A DNA stretch of 64,000 nucleotides from Erythrophleum ivorense (GCA_026724425.1 JAIUCV010000005.1:38537784-38601783); one strand, 5' to 3'; positions 1-13,786 are shown, counted from the first letter of the stretch. Translations and numbers: made by a program. The notes: generated by a model not told the origin, from the sequence alone.

Positions 1-330
1 GCTAGTCAAAAAAAGATTGTTGTAATGGAATGAACTAGATAAACTTCACTGAGAAACTTATGAAAGTGCAAGGCTTTACAAAGAGATGGCCAAATTCTAG
101 CATGATAAATACATTCAAAAAGGGGAGTTCCATGAATGTCAATCGGTTCTACTTTTCAATTTGCACCTAAAGCTCTTTCTAGGAAAGCTTAAATTTAGTT
201 GGTTAGGTTGTTTCAAGGTAGTCAAAGTTTCCTCCCACGGAGCAGTAGAAATTGGAAGTGAGACCACTATGACCTTCAAGGTCAATGGATAGTTGAAACC
301 TTATTTTGTTTAAGAAGTTATAAAGAAAGT
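1..330 (+). pseudogene. 3' end of Ty3/gypsy pol (integrase C-terminus), degenerate
   Basis: Conceptual translation across about 1-320 gives a recognisable integrase C-terminal region. A stretch near 15-70 resembles the WNELDKLH type of segment, followed near 90-190 by a KGEFHECQSVLLFN-like stretch. At about 170-320 comes LKLFLGKLKFSWLGCFKVV and then SSHGAVEI and FKVNG. This is the order seen in plant Tat/Athila-type integrases, where the GPY/F box WSGPF has here become WLGCF. In-frame stops show it is dead. The element begins outside the window. I infer that the accessory ORF at 15.85-17.0 kb and the polypurine tracts at 17.3 and 18.1 kb belong to the same old element, separated by later insertions. 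Confidence 0.75.
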
Positions 331-964
331 GGCTACCTGTAATTTGAACATCCCTTAACCTTGCCAACCTCTGAAAGTTAAGGTAGAGACTTTAAATTAG
401 AAATACTTTTCTTCCCTTATCTTATAGTTTAGTTTATTTATGCATTTTAGTTTATATGTTATTTTATTTTTTACTTTTACCTAATTTTTTTGTTAGGTAC
501 CAGGGTCATTAGGTTAGTTATTGGCTGAAGTTTCAATGATTCCAAATTGTCTTATCATTTTAGGGACTTTTCTATCCTCGTATCCTTTATTTTATATTTA
601 TTATCTTTCTATTTCTTAAACTCTGCATATGCTATACTTTAATGTATATCATTTCATAACCAGTCCCAAGCCTAAAAAAGGCATAACATTGTGTTAGGTA
701 GTTGACAGCCAATGTAAAACTTTGTTAAATTTTTATATCATGAATTATCAATGTATTGGAGTTAATGCTAGGTCATTGCCTGAAAGCGACGCACTGTGTA
801 GGTTGAGTGCAATGTCAAATGAACAAGAGTTGCTGCATCAACGCCTGGGTATAGTGAAAAATAAACAAACGTTCCTATATTTTTATGAATAAATATGGGA
901 AAAGAAGCTAGTTCGTGAGAATGGAAGTTATTTTGGAACTTGAAATATAAGCACACTTACAAGC
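331..964. other. AT-rich retrotransposon spacer, no gene
   Basis: No coding similarity recognised. The sequence is AT-rich and lies between the gypsy pol end and the LINE. I read it as decayed downstream sequence of the gypsy element, on position only. Confidence 0.4.
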
Positions 965-3480
965 AAATCAATAGAAATAATAGGCACCATGATTAAGAGG
1001 AAGATTAATTTTATATACTTACAAGAAACTAAATGGGTAGGAGAAAAAGTGAAAGAATTAAACACCTTAAGTTTTAAACTATGGTATATTGGCAAAGCCA
1101 AATCTAGAAATAAAGTAAGTATAATGGCGGATAAATATTAGAAAAATGATGTGGTTAATGTAAAAAGGTTAGGAGATAGAATCATATCATTAAAGTCTGC
1201 ATTGGAAAAAAAATTTAATATTATTAATCTTTATCTATCACAAATAGTTTTAGAAGAACACCACAAGATGAAGTTTTAAGAGGATTTAAAAATTTTAGTT
1301 CAAGAAATATCATTTGGAGAAAAGATTCTCCTAGGAGGGAATCTTAATAGCCATATAAGGAGTACATCTATAAGAGGGTTTACATGGGAGATATGGTTTA
1401 AGGGAAGCAAATGTAGAGAGTGAAATTATTCTAGATTTTTCATTAGCATTCGACTTTGCAATAGTTAACACTTATTTTAGAAAGTGTAAGGAGTATCTTA
1501 TCACATACAAAAATGGAAAGGCATACTTTTAAATTGATTTCTTTCTAATAAGGAAAGTAGGTAGAAAGTTCTGCATATATTGCTAAGTTATATCTAGAGA
1601 GAGCTTGACTACCCAACATAGAGTCTTGGCTATAAATGTTCGAGTTAAGAGGAAAATAAAAAGCAAAGGCCAAGATAGAATTTCCAGTATCAAGTGGTGG
1701 TAATTGAAGGAGAACAAAAAAAAGAACTTATAGAAAAAGATTTTGAAGGAAGGGTCATGAGAGGTATAAGAAAGTGCTAATGATATGTGAGATAAGATGG
1801 TTAAAGAGATTATGAAGGTGGCAAAAGAGATATTCGATAAATTAAGAGACTTTAGACCTAAGAATAAAAAATCTTAGTGGTAGGATGCAAGCATATAAAA
1901 TAAGATTAAAGTTAAAAATGAGTATTATAAGGCATGATTTTTGTATGAAAATGATAAAAATTCGAAAAAATATAAGGTAGTTAAGAAAGACACTACGAAG
2001 GCAATAAGAAAAACAAAAGTTAAGGCACTTGATAGATTATACCAATTCTTTGCTATTAAAATCAAAGAAAGAAGTATTTACAAGCTAGTTGAAAGTAAGA
2101 AAAGAAAGACAAGAGATATGGACTAAGTATGCATTAAAGATAAAGAAAGAAAAATCTTGGTCATAGAATAAAATATTAAAGAAAGGTAGAAAGATTATTT
2201 TCATATACTATTTAATGAAAGACACGGGATTTTATTGCCCTTGGATAGACTAGACACTAAAAAGGAGAATCAAAACTATACTTTTTATCGTAAGATTCAA
2301 GAGTTAAAGGTAAAAGAAGCATTAAAAAGGATAGAGAATGGCAGAGTAGTTAGACTGGATAATATATCTATTAAGGTATGGAAGTGTTTATGAATGAAAG
2401 GTATAAGTTAGCTTACAAAGTTGTTTAACAAAATTATGAGGCTTAAAAGAATGTTAGATTAGTGGAGGAAAAGTACTTTAATCCTTATTTATAAGAACAA
2501 GAAGAACATACAAAACTATACAAATTATAGGGGGAATTAAACTCAGAAGCCACGCTATGAAGTATGGGAGAAGGTAATTGAGTGGAGATTAAAGCAAGAA
2601 ACTTATGTTACAGAGAATAAATTTACTTTTATGCTAGGAAGGTTAACTATAGAAATTATATACTTGTTACAAAAATTGATAGAGAGATAACAACAGAATA
2701 AAAAATACTTACTTATAGGATTTATCAATTTTGAGAAGGCATACAATAGGATGCCAAGATAGTTTTTATGGAAGGTTCTAGAAAAAAAAAAGAATTCATA
2801 TTACTTATATTTGAACAATCCAAGAAATGTATAATAGGGTTACATATGAGAATAAAAGATAGGCCCACATAAAATTTTTCAATAACCATTGATCTGCATC
2901 AGGGGTCAACTTTGAGCTTTAATCTCTTTACTTTAGTTTTGGATGTGTTCACTGAAAATATCCAAGAGCTGGTGCCACAATGCATACTTTTTGCACATGA
3001 TATACTCTTAGTTGGAGAATCGATAAAAGAAATGAATAAGAAGTTAGAGATGTGGAGACTAGTTTTGGAAGTACATGGATTCAATTTAAGTAGAAGTAGA
3101 ATAGAGTATATGGAATGAGTTTAGCCCATTAATTCTGCATTGGATAAGTAGACACACCTGAGTGTTAGGTAATTAAAAACTAACAAAAGAATAAGCTCAA
3201 TGTTGCAGAGATGAGAATGCTACGTTGGATGAGTAAACACACCAAACAAGATAGAATTAGAAATGAATGCATTAGAAAGAAAATAGAGGTCTCATCAATT
3301 GTGGAATAAATTATATAATCACGCTTTAGATGATTTAGGTATATGTAAAAAAGACCTATGATGCCTTAATAAAAAGAGTAAATTAGATGAAAAGTAGTTC
3401 AAAATTTAGAGGTAGAGGGAGACAAAAAAAATTACAGGTGAAACATTAAGAAGGATTTAGACTTAACTAGTTCGTCTAAA
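965..3480 (+). pseudogene. LINE (non-LTR retrotransposon) ORF2 remnant
   Basis: An endonuclease plus reverse transcriptase polyprotein can be followed through many stops and frameshifts. The endonuclease part starts near 990 with KRKINFIYLQETKW, continues with ELNTLSFKLWYIGKAKSRN at about 1050-1120, and has LLGGNLNSHI near 1330. The RT part includes FINFEKAYNRMPR at about 2720-2760, LHQGSTLSFNLFTLVLD at about 2890-2945 and a decayed active site, LFAHDILLV (for FADDIVLV), at about 2990-3015. The tail region, with MLRW and DRIRNE-like words at 3200-3280, is typical of the 3' end of plant LINE ORF2. No poly-A tail or target duplication could be fixed. Sequence and order give high confidence in the class. 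The family name is not assigned. Confidence 0.85.
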
Positions 3481-3550
3481 AACATGATTCACGATAGAAC
3501 TTTATGGCATTGTTTGATCCATATGGCCAACCTTATCTAGTGGAAAAAAC

Positions 3551-3551
<1 letters not shown>

Positions 3552-3581
<30 letters not shown>
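3552..3581. repeat. (CTT)n microsatellite
   Basis: Ten uninterrupted CTT units, just beyond the LINE remnant. On the minus strand this is a purine-only AAG tract. Confidence 0.95.
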
Positions 3582-5448
3582 GTTTATCTTTCTGTTCCTT
3601 AAAGAAAAGTCACATGCTAAGTTAAAGGAAGCATTTGATGATAATTTAAATGGAAAATTAATAGGGAAATTTTGCATAAATTTTAATTTGTTAATAGATC
3701 ACTATATTGGGTTGCTGAGCATACAAATCTAAAATTTAAATGGCTTATTAGGTGTTTTCAAGGTTCTAACTTCATTTAAGTTAATTTTTATAGAATGTCT
3801 AAGATTTTTTAATTTTTTTGGATTGAATTTGGTGATGGCCAAAGCCAACATAAGTAGTCTGTATAGAACCAAATGATTGTGTATCTCACATGCATGATAC
3901 CAATTCAAAAACAACGTTGCGCATGGGAATCTATGTAAAGGGCCACGTTGTGTGTTGAATTTTTACCTTAGCCAAATTGTAGAGAACTAGTGAACCCAAG
4001 CCATATGTAGGGCAATCATGCTAGTGCAGACACCTGTGTAAGTCTGAATTAAGGGGGGAAAAAAGCCATTTCTCCCTATTAAACCTGAATCCAATAACCC
4101 ACAACCACTTTCACATCAACGTAAAACCCATTCTCTTTTACTTTCCTTAAACAACTTATAATCCAAACACACTAACCTATAAATCAAAACCAAACCCATA
4201 TACCTAACTCTGAACCTAATTCCTTTAGAAACCCTAAGCCCAAATTTCCTTTCTTCCACTTTGTAAATCTTTCCCTATCACTCGCTGTCTTTAAGCCTTT
4301 TGTTACCCACCATTGTTGATAGTCTCCTTTGACACTATTCACTTGAATCCTAGACCCTTCCTTCTTTCCATTCCAACCATCACCATTTTTTACTTTCCCT
4401 ATTGTTTCTTCTCCCTATCATTGTTGAGCCTCATTCTCTATTGTTGTTGCTCACTCACCTTCCATTGTCCCCACCCGCTCTTCATCTTCTTCTATTCCCT
4501 ATATGTCTCTTTAGAGGTATGTGAGTTATTTGGGGTTTACCTTGTGATTTGCTTTATTCATGGGTTTTGTCATTTTCTTGTTGACCTTTTAATGCTTTAG
4601 GTTTATTGTGGTTTTGGATTTTCCTTGTAGTGATTCTTTTTTTTTTTCAAATTGTGCATGTGCTCTTAATTTTGTTTAACTTTGAATTAATGGGCCCTGT
4701 GGCCTTCCTTTCTCTGGAGGCGCTCATTATGTCTTTGATGGGTGGGCTATTGTCTTTAGTACTTACTTGTTGCCTTGTGATACTCTAGGCTAATCTTTTA
4801 ATTTTGATACTATAAATTTGTTTATTTTATAAGCATATGTTCTTCAGTCGGGTCTATTTTACCTTTTTAAATGTGAGCTGAATCTATATAATTGTTAGTG
4901 CCTTGGTCATTATCTCATGTTGGTTTTCATTGCTAATTTGTGTGGAGCCTCTTATAGTTGCTTGATGTGCATTTTTTTTTTTGGTCTACCTCATAGGTTA
5001 TCCTATTGGAATTCGACCAATTCTATAAGGTTTTATCTTGTTATTGACTAGGAATGCCTCCTATAATTGATATGGGCTATACTCCTATACTATTGGGCTT
5101 GTTAATTAACTTCTTTTTTATTCTATAAGCTTATTTTATTTTCTTGAAATGTAGGCATAAGGGTTTGCTTTTGATTTTTACTTCTCCTAGTATAGACTTT
5201 TATATAGTCTTGTAGTCATCTTATTTCACCCTTATGTTTTTGGGTATGTATACAAGAGTTTTTTAAGCCACTAATTCTTTTGTGGTCAATAATATGTTTC
5301 TTTACTTTGGTGGACGCTTGCATTTGATTTTGCATTTATGGACCATGTTGAGTTATTATTGCTTGAGGTCTTTCCTGTCTATAATGTTGTTGGCATTTAT
5401 TGCAACTCTTTGATTTGGTCCCCACTTAGGCTCTTAACTTGCTTCGTG
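3582..5448. other. Intergenic / old retroelement spacer
   Basis: No protein similarity recognised. A pyrimidine-rich stretch (about 4080-4500) and short open frames at 4313-4788 have biased hydrophobic composition and no family resemblance, so I do not call them genes. The position between two insertions inside an old gypsy element suggests retroelement spacer, which is inference. Confidence 0.4.
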
Positions 5449-5453
5449 ATAAT

Positions 5454-8400
5454 TGTAACGAACGTAATTTTTGTAAAACGAGAAATGAACTGTATAAAAG
5501 TAAGTCCTCTGAAATGAACTAAATAATGTCCCAAAAAATTTGGGTAGAGTCATAGACTCTTAAAAATGATAATTCTAGGCTCTAACGAAAAGAAAAATGG
5601 AGTTAGGGTGAAGAAATAAATTGTGACGAAAACTGACAAAACGTAATAGCATTTTCATAAATAAGTGCAACTTTTGGAAAAATACATAGCAGGGCTTTCT
5701 AAATGGGAAATTTGAGTTACTCAAGGTTCTCAGAGGCCCCAAAAACCACGGGAAGCCCGAGGACTAGTAAAGCCCCTCCGATGTACATTTTTTAACGTCG
5801 ATGAGCCTGAACTTTGACGGATTTATTTGGGAAGATTTTAGCTCCAATTTGAATGATTCCAAAGGCATTTTATTAAATTAGAAATCTAAATTTTATAATA
5901 TAAAAGACAGTTCTCAAAAAGAAGCTAAAACAAAGTCAAAATAAAATGCCATTACGGAAGGGCAAAATTAGAAAAAGTAAGCTTCTTGAAACTTCCATAA
6001 GCTTCCACCACTTTCTTATCTCTTCTCCCCTTTAATTAGCATGACCTTTTCTGCCCAAAAAATAGAAAATGCTCAGCCCTCTTAGGCGCACAAGAGAAGA
6101 GGAGAAAGGGAGGAAACCAAGGAATTTCATGCTTCTTTCTCTTCCAATCTTGCTCCCCTCCTTCTATGCTTTCTTTTTATGGTTTTCTTAAGATGTTTGG
6201 TTTTATTTTTGGCCCAAAACTTAGAGGGGCAATTCAAAAATTTTAAGGAGAGGTAAACCAAGAGGAAGAGGCCTTGAAAATAAGCTTGAACCTAAGGTAA
6301 TTGCTTGTTGTAATTGCTTCCTTGCTCCATGAATGTATGTAATTTGACCAAGAATAGAACCATATGTGGGGAGGATTTTTTGTCTAAAACAAGGAAGAAA
6401 CAAGGGTTTTAGACCATGAGGAAGAGGAGTATTGCAAGAAATTCCAAGAGAAACCAATAGAAATCAAGTTAGGAAAGTGTAGTGTTTTATAGGGTTTTGC
6501 AAAATCTGATTTTGTGTGAATGCTTCTTTAGTTATTTGAATGTTTCCTTGAGCTCCTAAGACCCTTAGGAACCTCCCCAAGTGGCTCTCCCATCAAGGAA
6601 AAATTAAGAAGTCCAAGAACTCCATTTTATGGTGCTTACCTTGGCCTAAGCTAGTTCAATGGGTTAAGGAGTGTTTTAATTTATTCTAGCCTTGGTTTGA
6701 GACTTTATATGATGTTAGAAGATGGGAGAAACTATTGAGAAAAATTTAAGAGCCATGGAATGAGAGATGGAGCAATGGTGTCTTAAGAAGCAACTTGATT
6801 TTCCAATTGTGCAAGTGAATGTGTGAAGGCTCCAAGGACCTTAAATGAGTCCAAGAAGTCTAAAAATAATAGGAGAATGGAGCCTAGAATTTGAAATGTG
6901 AGAGTTGCTTCAATAGGCCAATTATGAAACCATTATGCCACTTATAGAACTAAGTGTGTGTTTAAGAGTATCTTTAGTGTCTTAACCTACTTAAAGTGTG
7001 TGATTATGTGTTTTTTATGGTGTTTAGGCCAAGAGAACACTAACCCACCTAGGTGGACTTGTAAGGCTTGCATTCTTGTGTGCATATGTATGTCTTTGTG
7101 CACTTGTGTATGCTCTTGTGATTTGAGACCATGCCACTTGATGTCTTGAGGTTGCATTGGTACCAATGTGTTGTCTTGAATGCCATTGATTGTGAAAAGG
7201 GCTCTCAAGGGTGAGTTGATGCCAAAAGTCCCTTAATGTGGGTGAAGAGGTGCCAAAAGTCTCAAGGCATGGGTGAGACTAAGCCAAAAGTCTCTTGGAT
7301 GGGTGAAGCTAAGTTAAAAGCCTCTAGGCTAAGGGTGAGGCATATCTAAAAGTCCTAGAAATAGGGTGAGGCAAAACCAAAAGTTCCTAGAGCTCCTTGA
7401 TGGCTTAATTATGAATGTGTGGCATGAGAATCTTGGAAATGAGCATTTATGATCTTGGTAGCTTGTTTACTTGTGCACTTGATGTATGTATTCCTTGAAT
7501 GTATGTGTGAATGGGTGTGTGAACTATTAAGATTCTAGGAATCTCACTCCCCTTCCCCCTTTCCTTTTGACATGTCTAGGTGGTGCTCAAGATCCAAGGA
7601 ATGCAAGCCAAGGAACCTAACATGTTGTATTTTGCCCATTATGTGGTTTTAAGTGTAGTCAAATGTCAAAGTGGCTTCGTACATATTATTTTTTTGTTGT
7701 AAGATCATGAACAAATGTAATATGATATATGACTCTTGTATAGCCTATATGTGACACTAAATCAATGCAAATATAGAATTTGACTATTTGATGGCTTGAT
7801 ATAACTATGCATTCTTAGATGTGGAATGACCAAAATAAGATGCATAGGGTTTAGGATTACTTGGGCAGTTTCTACAAGTTATATTCATGCTTTAAAACTT
7901 GCCCAAGAGGTACCAAACATTAAAGGAGACCAATTGAACTAAGTTAGTACCTCATATGGAGCAAAAGTGACTATTTTGTGAGGCTATATCACTTTTTGCC
8001 CAAATGAGCTCTTCTTGGTCTAAAATTTGGCATGCATCTAGAGATTATTGAGAGCTTTTTGGAAAGCTAAAGTGAAAATTTTTTGGAGATCTATGGAATA
8101 TTTGGTGAATTGTCAAAGTTAAAAATTTTTTTAGTTTTGGTTCAGTGCACTATTCATTCTAATCTGAAATGAAATTCTGTCACTCATAGGGCAAATGATG
8201 ACAAATTGCCACAAAATTTTATAGGAAGAAACTAAATATTCCCAATGACTTGTGACAATAGGAAGAACCACATTTGGATGTCTAGAGAGGGAGATATTAA
8301 ATTTTGAAATTGCTATCTAGTACTAGGTGACCAGTCAAACCTATGTTACTATTTGATTAGTTTGTAGGGTCTGAATGCTCTTGGCTTAGTTTAGAAATAT

Positions 8401-8972
8401 TTTTTTCCTCTAGCTAATATCTGTAGCTTTCTAGATTGGTATCATTTGTATGAATTAAATTTTTGTAAAATTAATTGGACATTTTTTAAATTTATGATAG
8501 TAAACTATATCAGTACCAGAGACAGCCAGACCTTCGTGGCTATTTCGTTGTCAACCATGGTCCAAAGGCTATGTTCATGTCCTAAAATTTTTAGTGTGAA
8601 GACATCCAGAGCTTTCTAGAAAGCTATGGTTGGTGTGATTTTAATTTTTCTATATTTAGTTATGATTTTTCAAAGTTGCCTTTGAAATCTGCCACTGTAC
8701 AGCCATGGGAAATGAAAAAATTTTGGGATTTTTGACCCTGGATCCGTAGTTGGTGCCAATTTTTGAGAATGTTATGATTTTTATGTATGGAAAATAATTA
8801 GAGAATGTTGTTTATGAGTTTATAGGGTCCTGGATAAGTGAAATAAAAAATTTATCCACACACAACACAATTTAATTCATTATTTTAATGCATTTTCTTG
8901 AGATTTTCGTGATAAGGTGCATATTCCCACTTGCAAGAGAGAGATTAATATTAGAAATAATATGGTATTACA
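5454..8972 (+). mobile_element. Solo LTR copy A, 3.5 kb, TSD ATAAT
   Basis: The element opens with TGTAACG and closes with GGTATTACA. It is flanked by the identical 5-bp duplication ATAAT at 5449-5453 and 8973-8977. It has no coding content across 3519 bp. It aligns along its length with 10480-13786, with the split minus-strand copy at 9093-15728 and with 47821-51708. All four share the 5' part (aaggaagtcc, ttgagcttcttgagattctc-like words), an internal minisatellite and a TCTCACTC-type stretch. TG...CA-like ends, a 5-bp duplication and no internal genes fit a solo LTR left by LTR-LTR recombination. Its length and TGTAACACC-type start resemble Ty3/gypsy Tekay/Del LTRs. That family assignment is inference because no internal region is present. 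Confidence 0.88.
7205..7400 (+). repeat. ~31-bp minisatellite inside the LTR family
   Basis: Five to six imperfect units of about 30-32 bp, each built as GGGTGAGGC followed by a CCAAAAGTC-type core and a short variable tail. The same array occurs in the other copies: 12265-12345, 13787-13965 on the minus strand, 10440-10479 on the minus strand, and about 49740-49900. It is therefore an inherited part of the LTR. Confidence 0.8.
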
Positions 8973-10479
8973 ATAATATTTTGTTTGCTAGCTATTATTA
9001 TTTGCTTATACTTCTACCTAAGCTAGATAAATCGTAGCTTGCCAGGAGTTATTTTAAGGCTTCCTTTTTAAGATTATTGTCTCCTAGTTTTATGTAATAC
9101 CATATTAGGATATCTCCTTAATTAAATCACAATTGGCATATGACATCCCATTTCATAAAAAAAAATTCTTTTAGCAATAGAAAGAACTGTTATCAAAAGC
9201 CAAATTAATTTATTTTTTATTAAATGAACCATTTAAGCTTACCAAACTCATCTTTCATCCATGACTAATTTATTCAACCAGAAACATCACAATTTGAAGC
9301 AATTCAGGTCTAGGTCAAACATATCAAATTTTAGATCACACTCTCAATTTCTATAGATTTCATATTCTGTCACAAATTTTAGAAATTCATAACTTGAACT
9401 AAAGAAGTCCAAATCATACAAACTTGGACTCTTTGGAAAGTTCAAGACATCATCTAACTATTGTAAAAAAAGAATTAGATTAAAACAATATCATTTAACC
9501 TATGAAATGGCAATGGAACAGTAACTGGGTCTGACTCTCATCCTGCAACAAATTAGCAATTTCAAAATTCTTATCTCCCTCTACAGAACTCCACATTGCA
9601 TGATCTTGGTGGCTATGAAAAGCTTGTGATGTCAACTATATGCTTGTAAAATTTCATAAGTATTGGACTTCATTTGATCCTTCAAAGACACCAAAAATCA
9701 GACTGACCAAATAAATAGTACCCTAACAATTTTTTGCATAATTTGAGCAACTTTAAAAAATTATCATAAATTCTCTAGAGCTACAAAAAAAATAGTGTTC
9801 ATTCATGAAAAGCTCTAAATGAGATCTATATGCCTGCCAAAATTCATCCATTTGGTCTTATTTTAGTTCAGGCAAGATTATGGTCAAATTTTGGTACCAA
9901 GATAGCATCAAATAATCCAAAATGACTTTCTACATGAACCATGACCATTTGAGCATGTCTAAAAGTTTAAACACAGCATATAGAAGCATCATAATAGATC
10001 CAATTCATTATGGAACTCAAATCTACCATCCCACATGTTTATGTACACATGGATAACATTGTTCAAGAATGTCAAAAACTCACTTTCTCATACATTTGGC
10101 TTTATATCCATTACATACAACATATCCTTATACTTTGACATATGATCCAAGGTTTACAACTTATAAATAACTTATATATACATACTTTAACATCATATTT
10201 CATCAAAAGCTATCATATTGTCAAAATAATACAAATTACACACTTTGGCCTCCATTCTTGCTTCCATGAGCATCACTTAGACAAGGTTAGATGGAAAGTG
10301 GGGGAGAGTGAGATTCAAATAATCCTAATAGTTCTTTCACCCTTTCAAGTAAGCATTTGCATATAATCATGTCAAAGAACATAAGTATGCATCAAACACG
10401 AACTAAACAAAACATGTTTTCAATATCACATAAATATGTCAAGATCAAAGTCAAGCTCTAGGAACTTTTGGTCTAGTCT

Positions 10480-13400
10480 TGTAACACCCAGTTCTTCCAT
10501 AAACAACTTGAAACTAATCAGTTATAAAAGGAAGTCCCCTAAATGGGAAGAGTTTAGGCTAAATAAAATTAGGACAAAATTTTAAATAATGAAAAATGAG
10601 GATTTAAGGCTTAAGATGCCTAAAAATCAGAGTTGGAATAACTAAATAAAATCTGATGAAAACCAATGATATTTTTGTAATTTTGGGCACTTTTTAGAAA
10701 ACTCAAAAAAGGAGTCTTTAAATAGAAAATTTGAGCTTCTTGAGATTCTCAAAGGCCTTAAAAACTATAGAAATCCCTAAAATGGATCAAACCCCTCTGG
10801 TTTACATTTTAGAGTGTCGATTGACTTAAACTTTGACCGATTTATTCGTAAAAGTTTTAAATTTAATTTGGGTGAAACCAAAAGCATTTTATAAGTTAGA
10901 GGGTCTAAATTTTATGATAGGAAATATGGTTGTCAAAAAGGATTTGAAATGAGCCCAAATGAAAGAAACCAAGTTAAGGGACTAAATTGTCATTTCAAAA
11001 AGTGTTAAATGGACATTAGGCTCTTTAAATCACATCCCTCTCTTCTCTAGCCCTCACTACCTTCTTGCTTCTGATCTAAATAGGTTTTGATATAGCTCCA
11101 AGAGGCACACCAAAGGGGGGAGTCAAGGGAGGAAGAAGAAGCCTAAAAAGTGTAAGAAAACCTTACTTTGCTATGTCTTTTCCTTCACTAAACCTCTTCC
11201 CCTCTTTCTCCTCTCTTATCCTATGGTTTCAATGGTTTATTTAGACATGTTTTGTGGCTGGTCCAACAAGTGGAAGAGAGGAATTGAAGGAGAGAGCTTA
11301 GGCATAAGAAAACCCCTTGGCGAAGCATTAAAACAAGGTAAATTCCATAGCCTTTCTTGCATCTTCTTGGTTGTTCTCTTTGTGTATATGTTCAACCAGC
11401 CATAGGCCCAATCAAGAGGGAAGGAATTCTATCAAAACTAAGGTAGGAAGAAGGGTTATGGAGCGTGAAGATTAAGAATATACAATTGGAATCTAAAAAG
11501 AAGCATTAGAATTTAAGTTAGCAAAGTTAGAGATTTTTTTGCACCTTGATATGTATGAGACATTTTAATGATAATTTAGATTGTTTAAGAGTGTGAATGA
11601 GTTTTTAAGACACCTAGGAAGTCTCACAAGCAGCAATTCCTTAAAGAGAAGCAAGCAAACTTCATGGGTGCAAATACTTGCTCTTGTCTCGGCCAAACAT
11701 GTTCCATGCACCTAGGGAGAGTTTTAAATTGTTCTAACGCTAGAAAGAGACTAGATATGATAGTTGAATATCAAAGGAAGCTTTGGAATGAATTTAAAAA
11801 GCATGGTTTGTGAGACAGAAGTGTAGGCTCCATTTGAAGACATAAAAAAATAACTTGTGTCTAAGCTCCTAGAATTGAAATTATGATGGCTCCAAGGAGT
11901 TTAAATGGAGTCAAGAGACTTAGATTTGAAGGAAAAAATGGAGCCAATATTATGAATTCTAATAGTTGCTTCATTGTATCTTGGATGGAACCATAATGGA
12001 GTTATATGAGAAAGTGAGCTTCCATGGAGTTTGTATAAAGGTAAAGTTTTTTCCAATGATTGAATTATATCTTATATGATGTGTCTAGGCCAAGAGAGTT
12101 AAGTGCCACCTAATTGCATACACTTGACCAAAAAAAGGAAGAGGAATTAAAGGAAAAGTGTGTGATACTTGCTTCAAGGTAGCTCTTTAACATTTCTCAC
12201 ATACATTGCTTGGTTTTTTTCTTGTCATTGAGTACTTATGTGTATGTTTGAACTATAAGAAATGTTTCTAGCCAAAAGTCTCAAGAAGAGTGAGGTTAGG
12301 TCAAAAGTCACTTGAAAATAGGTGAGGTAAATCCAAAAGTCCCAAAGAAAATGGATGCAACTAGACTAATACCTTTGAGAGCTTATATATGATATGTATG
12401 AGTTTCTATGACAAGGAAAATGTTTTATATATGTTTACTAGTAGTCTAAATGTCATGTATGCATTCTTTGACATGTGAAAGCATTATATATGTATGTTTG
12501 AAAGGATAAAGAGCTATTGAGATTTTTTAAATCTCACTCTTCCCAATTTTCCATCAACCATGTCTAAGGGAAACTCAAGAAAGCACAAATGGAAGCCCAG
12601 GAGCATGATGTGCAACACTTTGACAACATAATAGTTTCTAATGTAATGTAATGTCAAAATATGTATGTATGAGTAGTTTATGACATGTAAACCATTGAGC
12701 ATGTATAAAAGTGTGTGAATATCATGTATAAATAAAAATTAAAATTAAATGTATGTTTACATGAATTTTTGCCACCCATAAGCCTTTATGTGCATATGTA
12801 TAAATACAAGTGGCAAGATGAGAATGAGATCTATGATAATGTGAACCATTTGACATGTTTTCTATTGACTATAATTATGCTTTTAGATTTGCTCAAGTGG
12901 TAGTGGAAAGATGAGAAGAGCATTTGGTGCCTTATCATCCCATTTTGGACTTTAAATTTGACCAATTCTTGAGCGAAACTAAAGTCTAACCAAATGGATG
13001 ATTTTTTGCACGAAATTTGGCCCAAAAATATGTCTCATCTAGAGCTTTTTACAGAGTTAAAAAGCACTTAATTTGTAATTTTATAGAATTTATTATGATT
13101 TTTTAAAGTTGGCTAAATTATGCAAAATTAGTATGTGTACTATTTATATGGTCAGTTTTCTTCTCTATGTCACACGTGGGACAAATGAAGTTCAATGCTA
13201 ATGAAATTTTATAAACATAAACTAGACATCATAAGCTTTCCATATCCACCAAGAGAACCTCATTTGAAACTCTGTAGAGAGATAACTAAATTTTTGAAAT
13301 TTCAAGTCCTTGAACTATCTGAAAACTGACCTAAAATACTATTCTATTACTTTTTGTGGGCTAAATGCTATTGTCTTGATCTAAAATTATTTTTATCATT

Positions 13401-13786
13401 ATTTAATATCTAGAGCTTTCTAAAAATCTATCATATGTATGATTTTGATTTTTAAAAAATTATTTATAAATTTTCAAAGTTCATATTAGAAATTTAGAAC
13501 AGGGAACCCGAGAGCAAATTCTAGTTTTTGTGATGCATGGTTCCAAACTTGAGATGTATGAGATAAAATGTGATGTTTCTGACTTGTATGGATATATTAT
13601 AAATGAAAATGATATTGATAAGCTCACATGATCTATGAAGCATAAATTGAATTAATTAAGCTTTTTGTTACGCAATTATTCATGCATGAAAGTGTCACAC
13701 CCTTGTAAGTGTGAACCAATATACCACATATATGTTGGATAGCCTATGTGACCATTATGTAAGAGCTAGGAGGTTAAGGTATTATA
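10480..13786 (+). mobile_element. Solo LTR copy B, 3.3 kb, inserted in copy E
   Basis: It starts with TGTAACACCC at 10480 and ends with GGTATTATA at 13786, a C-to-T-eroded form of the GTGTTACA end seen in copy D. The flanks are AGTCT (10475-10479) and AGTTT (13787-13791). This is a 5-bp target duplication differing by one C-to-T change, as expected for a methylated, ageing insertion. Removing it rejoins the two minus-strand halves of copy E within their minisatellite. No coding capacity is seen over 3307 bp. Short open frames near 11223 and on the minus strand near 12514-13025 are random within the LTR. Confidence 0.82.

Noticed and set aside
4313..4788. Two hydrophobic open frames that might be small membrane proteins
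   Set aside because: They fall in pyrimidine-rich, T-rich DNA where such frames arise by chance. The first begins with TTG, and no splice or family support was seen.
7205..7400. Regularly spaced short repeats that could look like a CRISPR array
   Set aside because: Units are contiguous and imperfect with no unique spacers, and the array recurs inside every LTR copy of a plant element.
11223..13025. Open frames inside solo LTR copy B
   Set aside because: Not shared with the aligned regions of copies A, D or E, so they are not conserved coding sequence.
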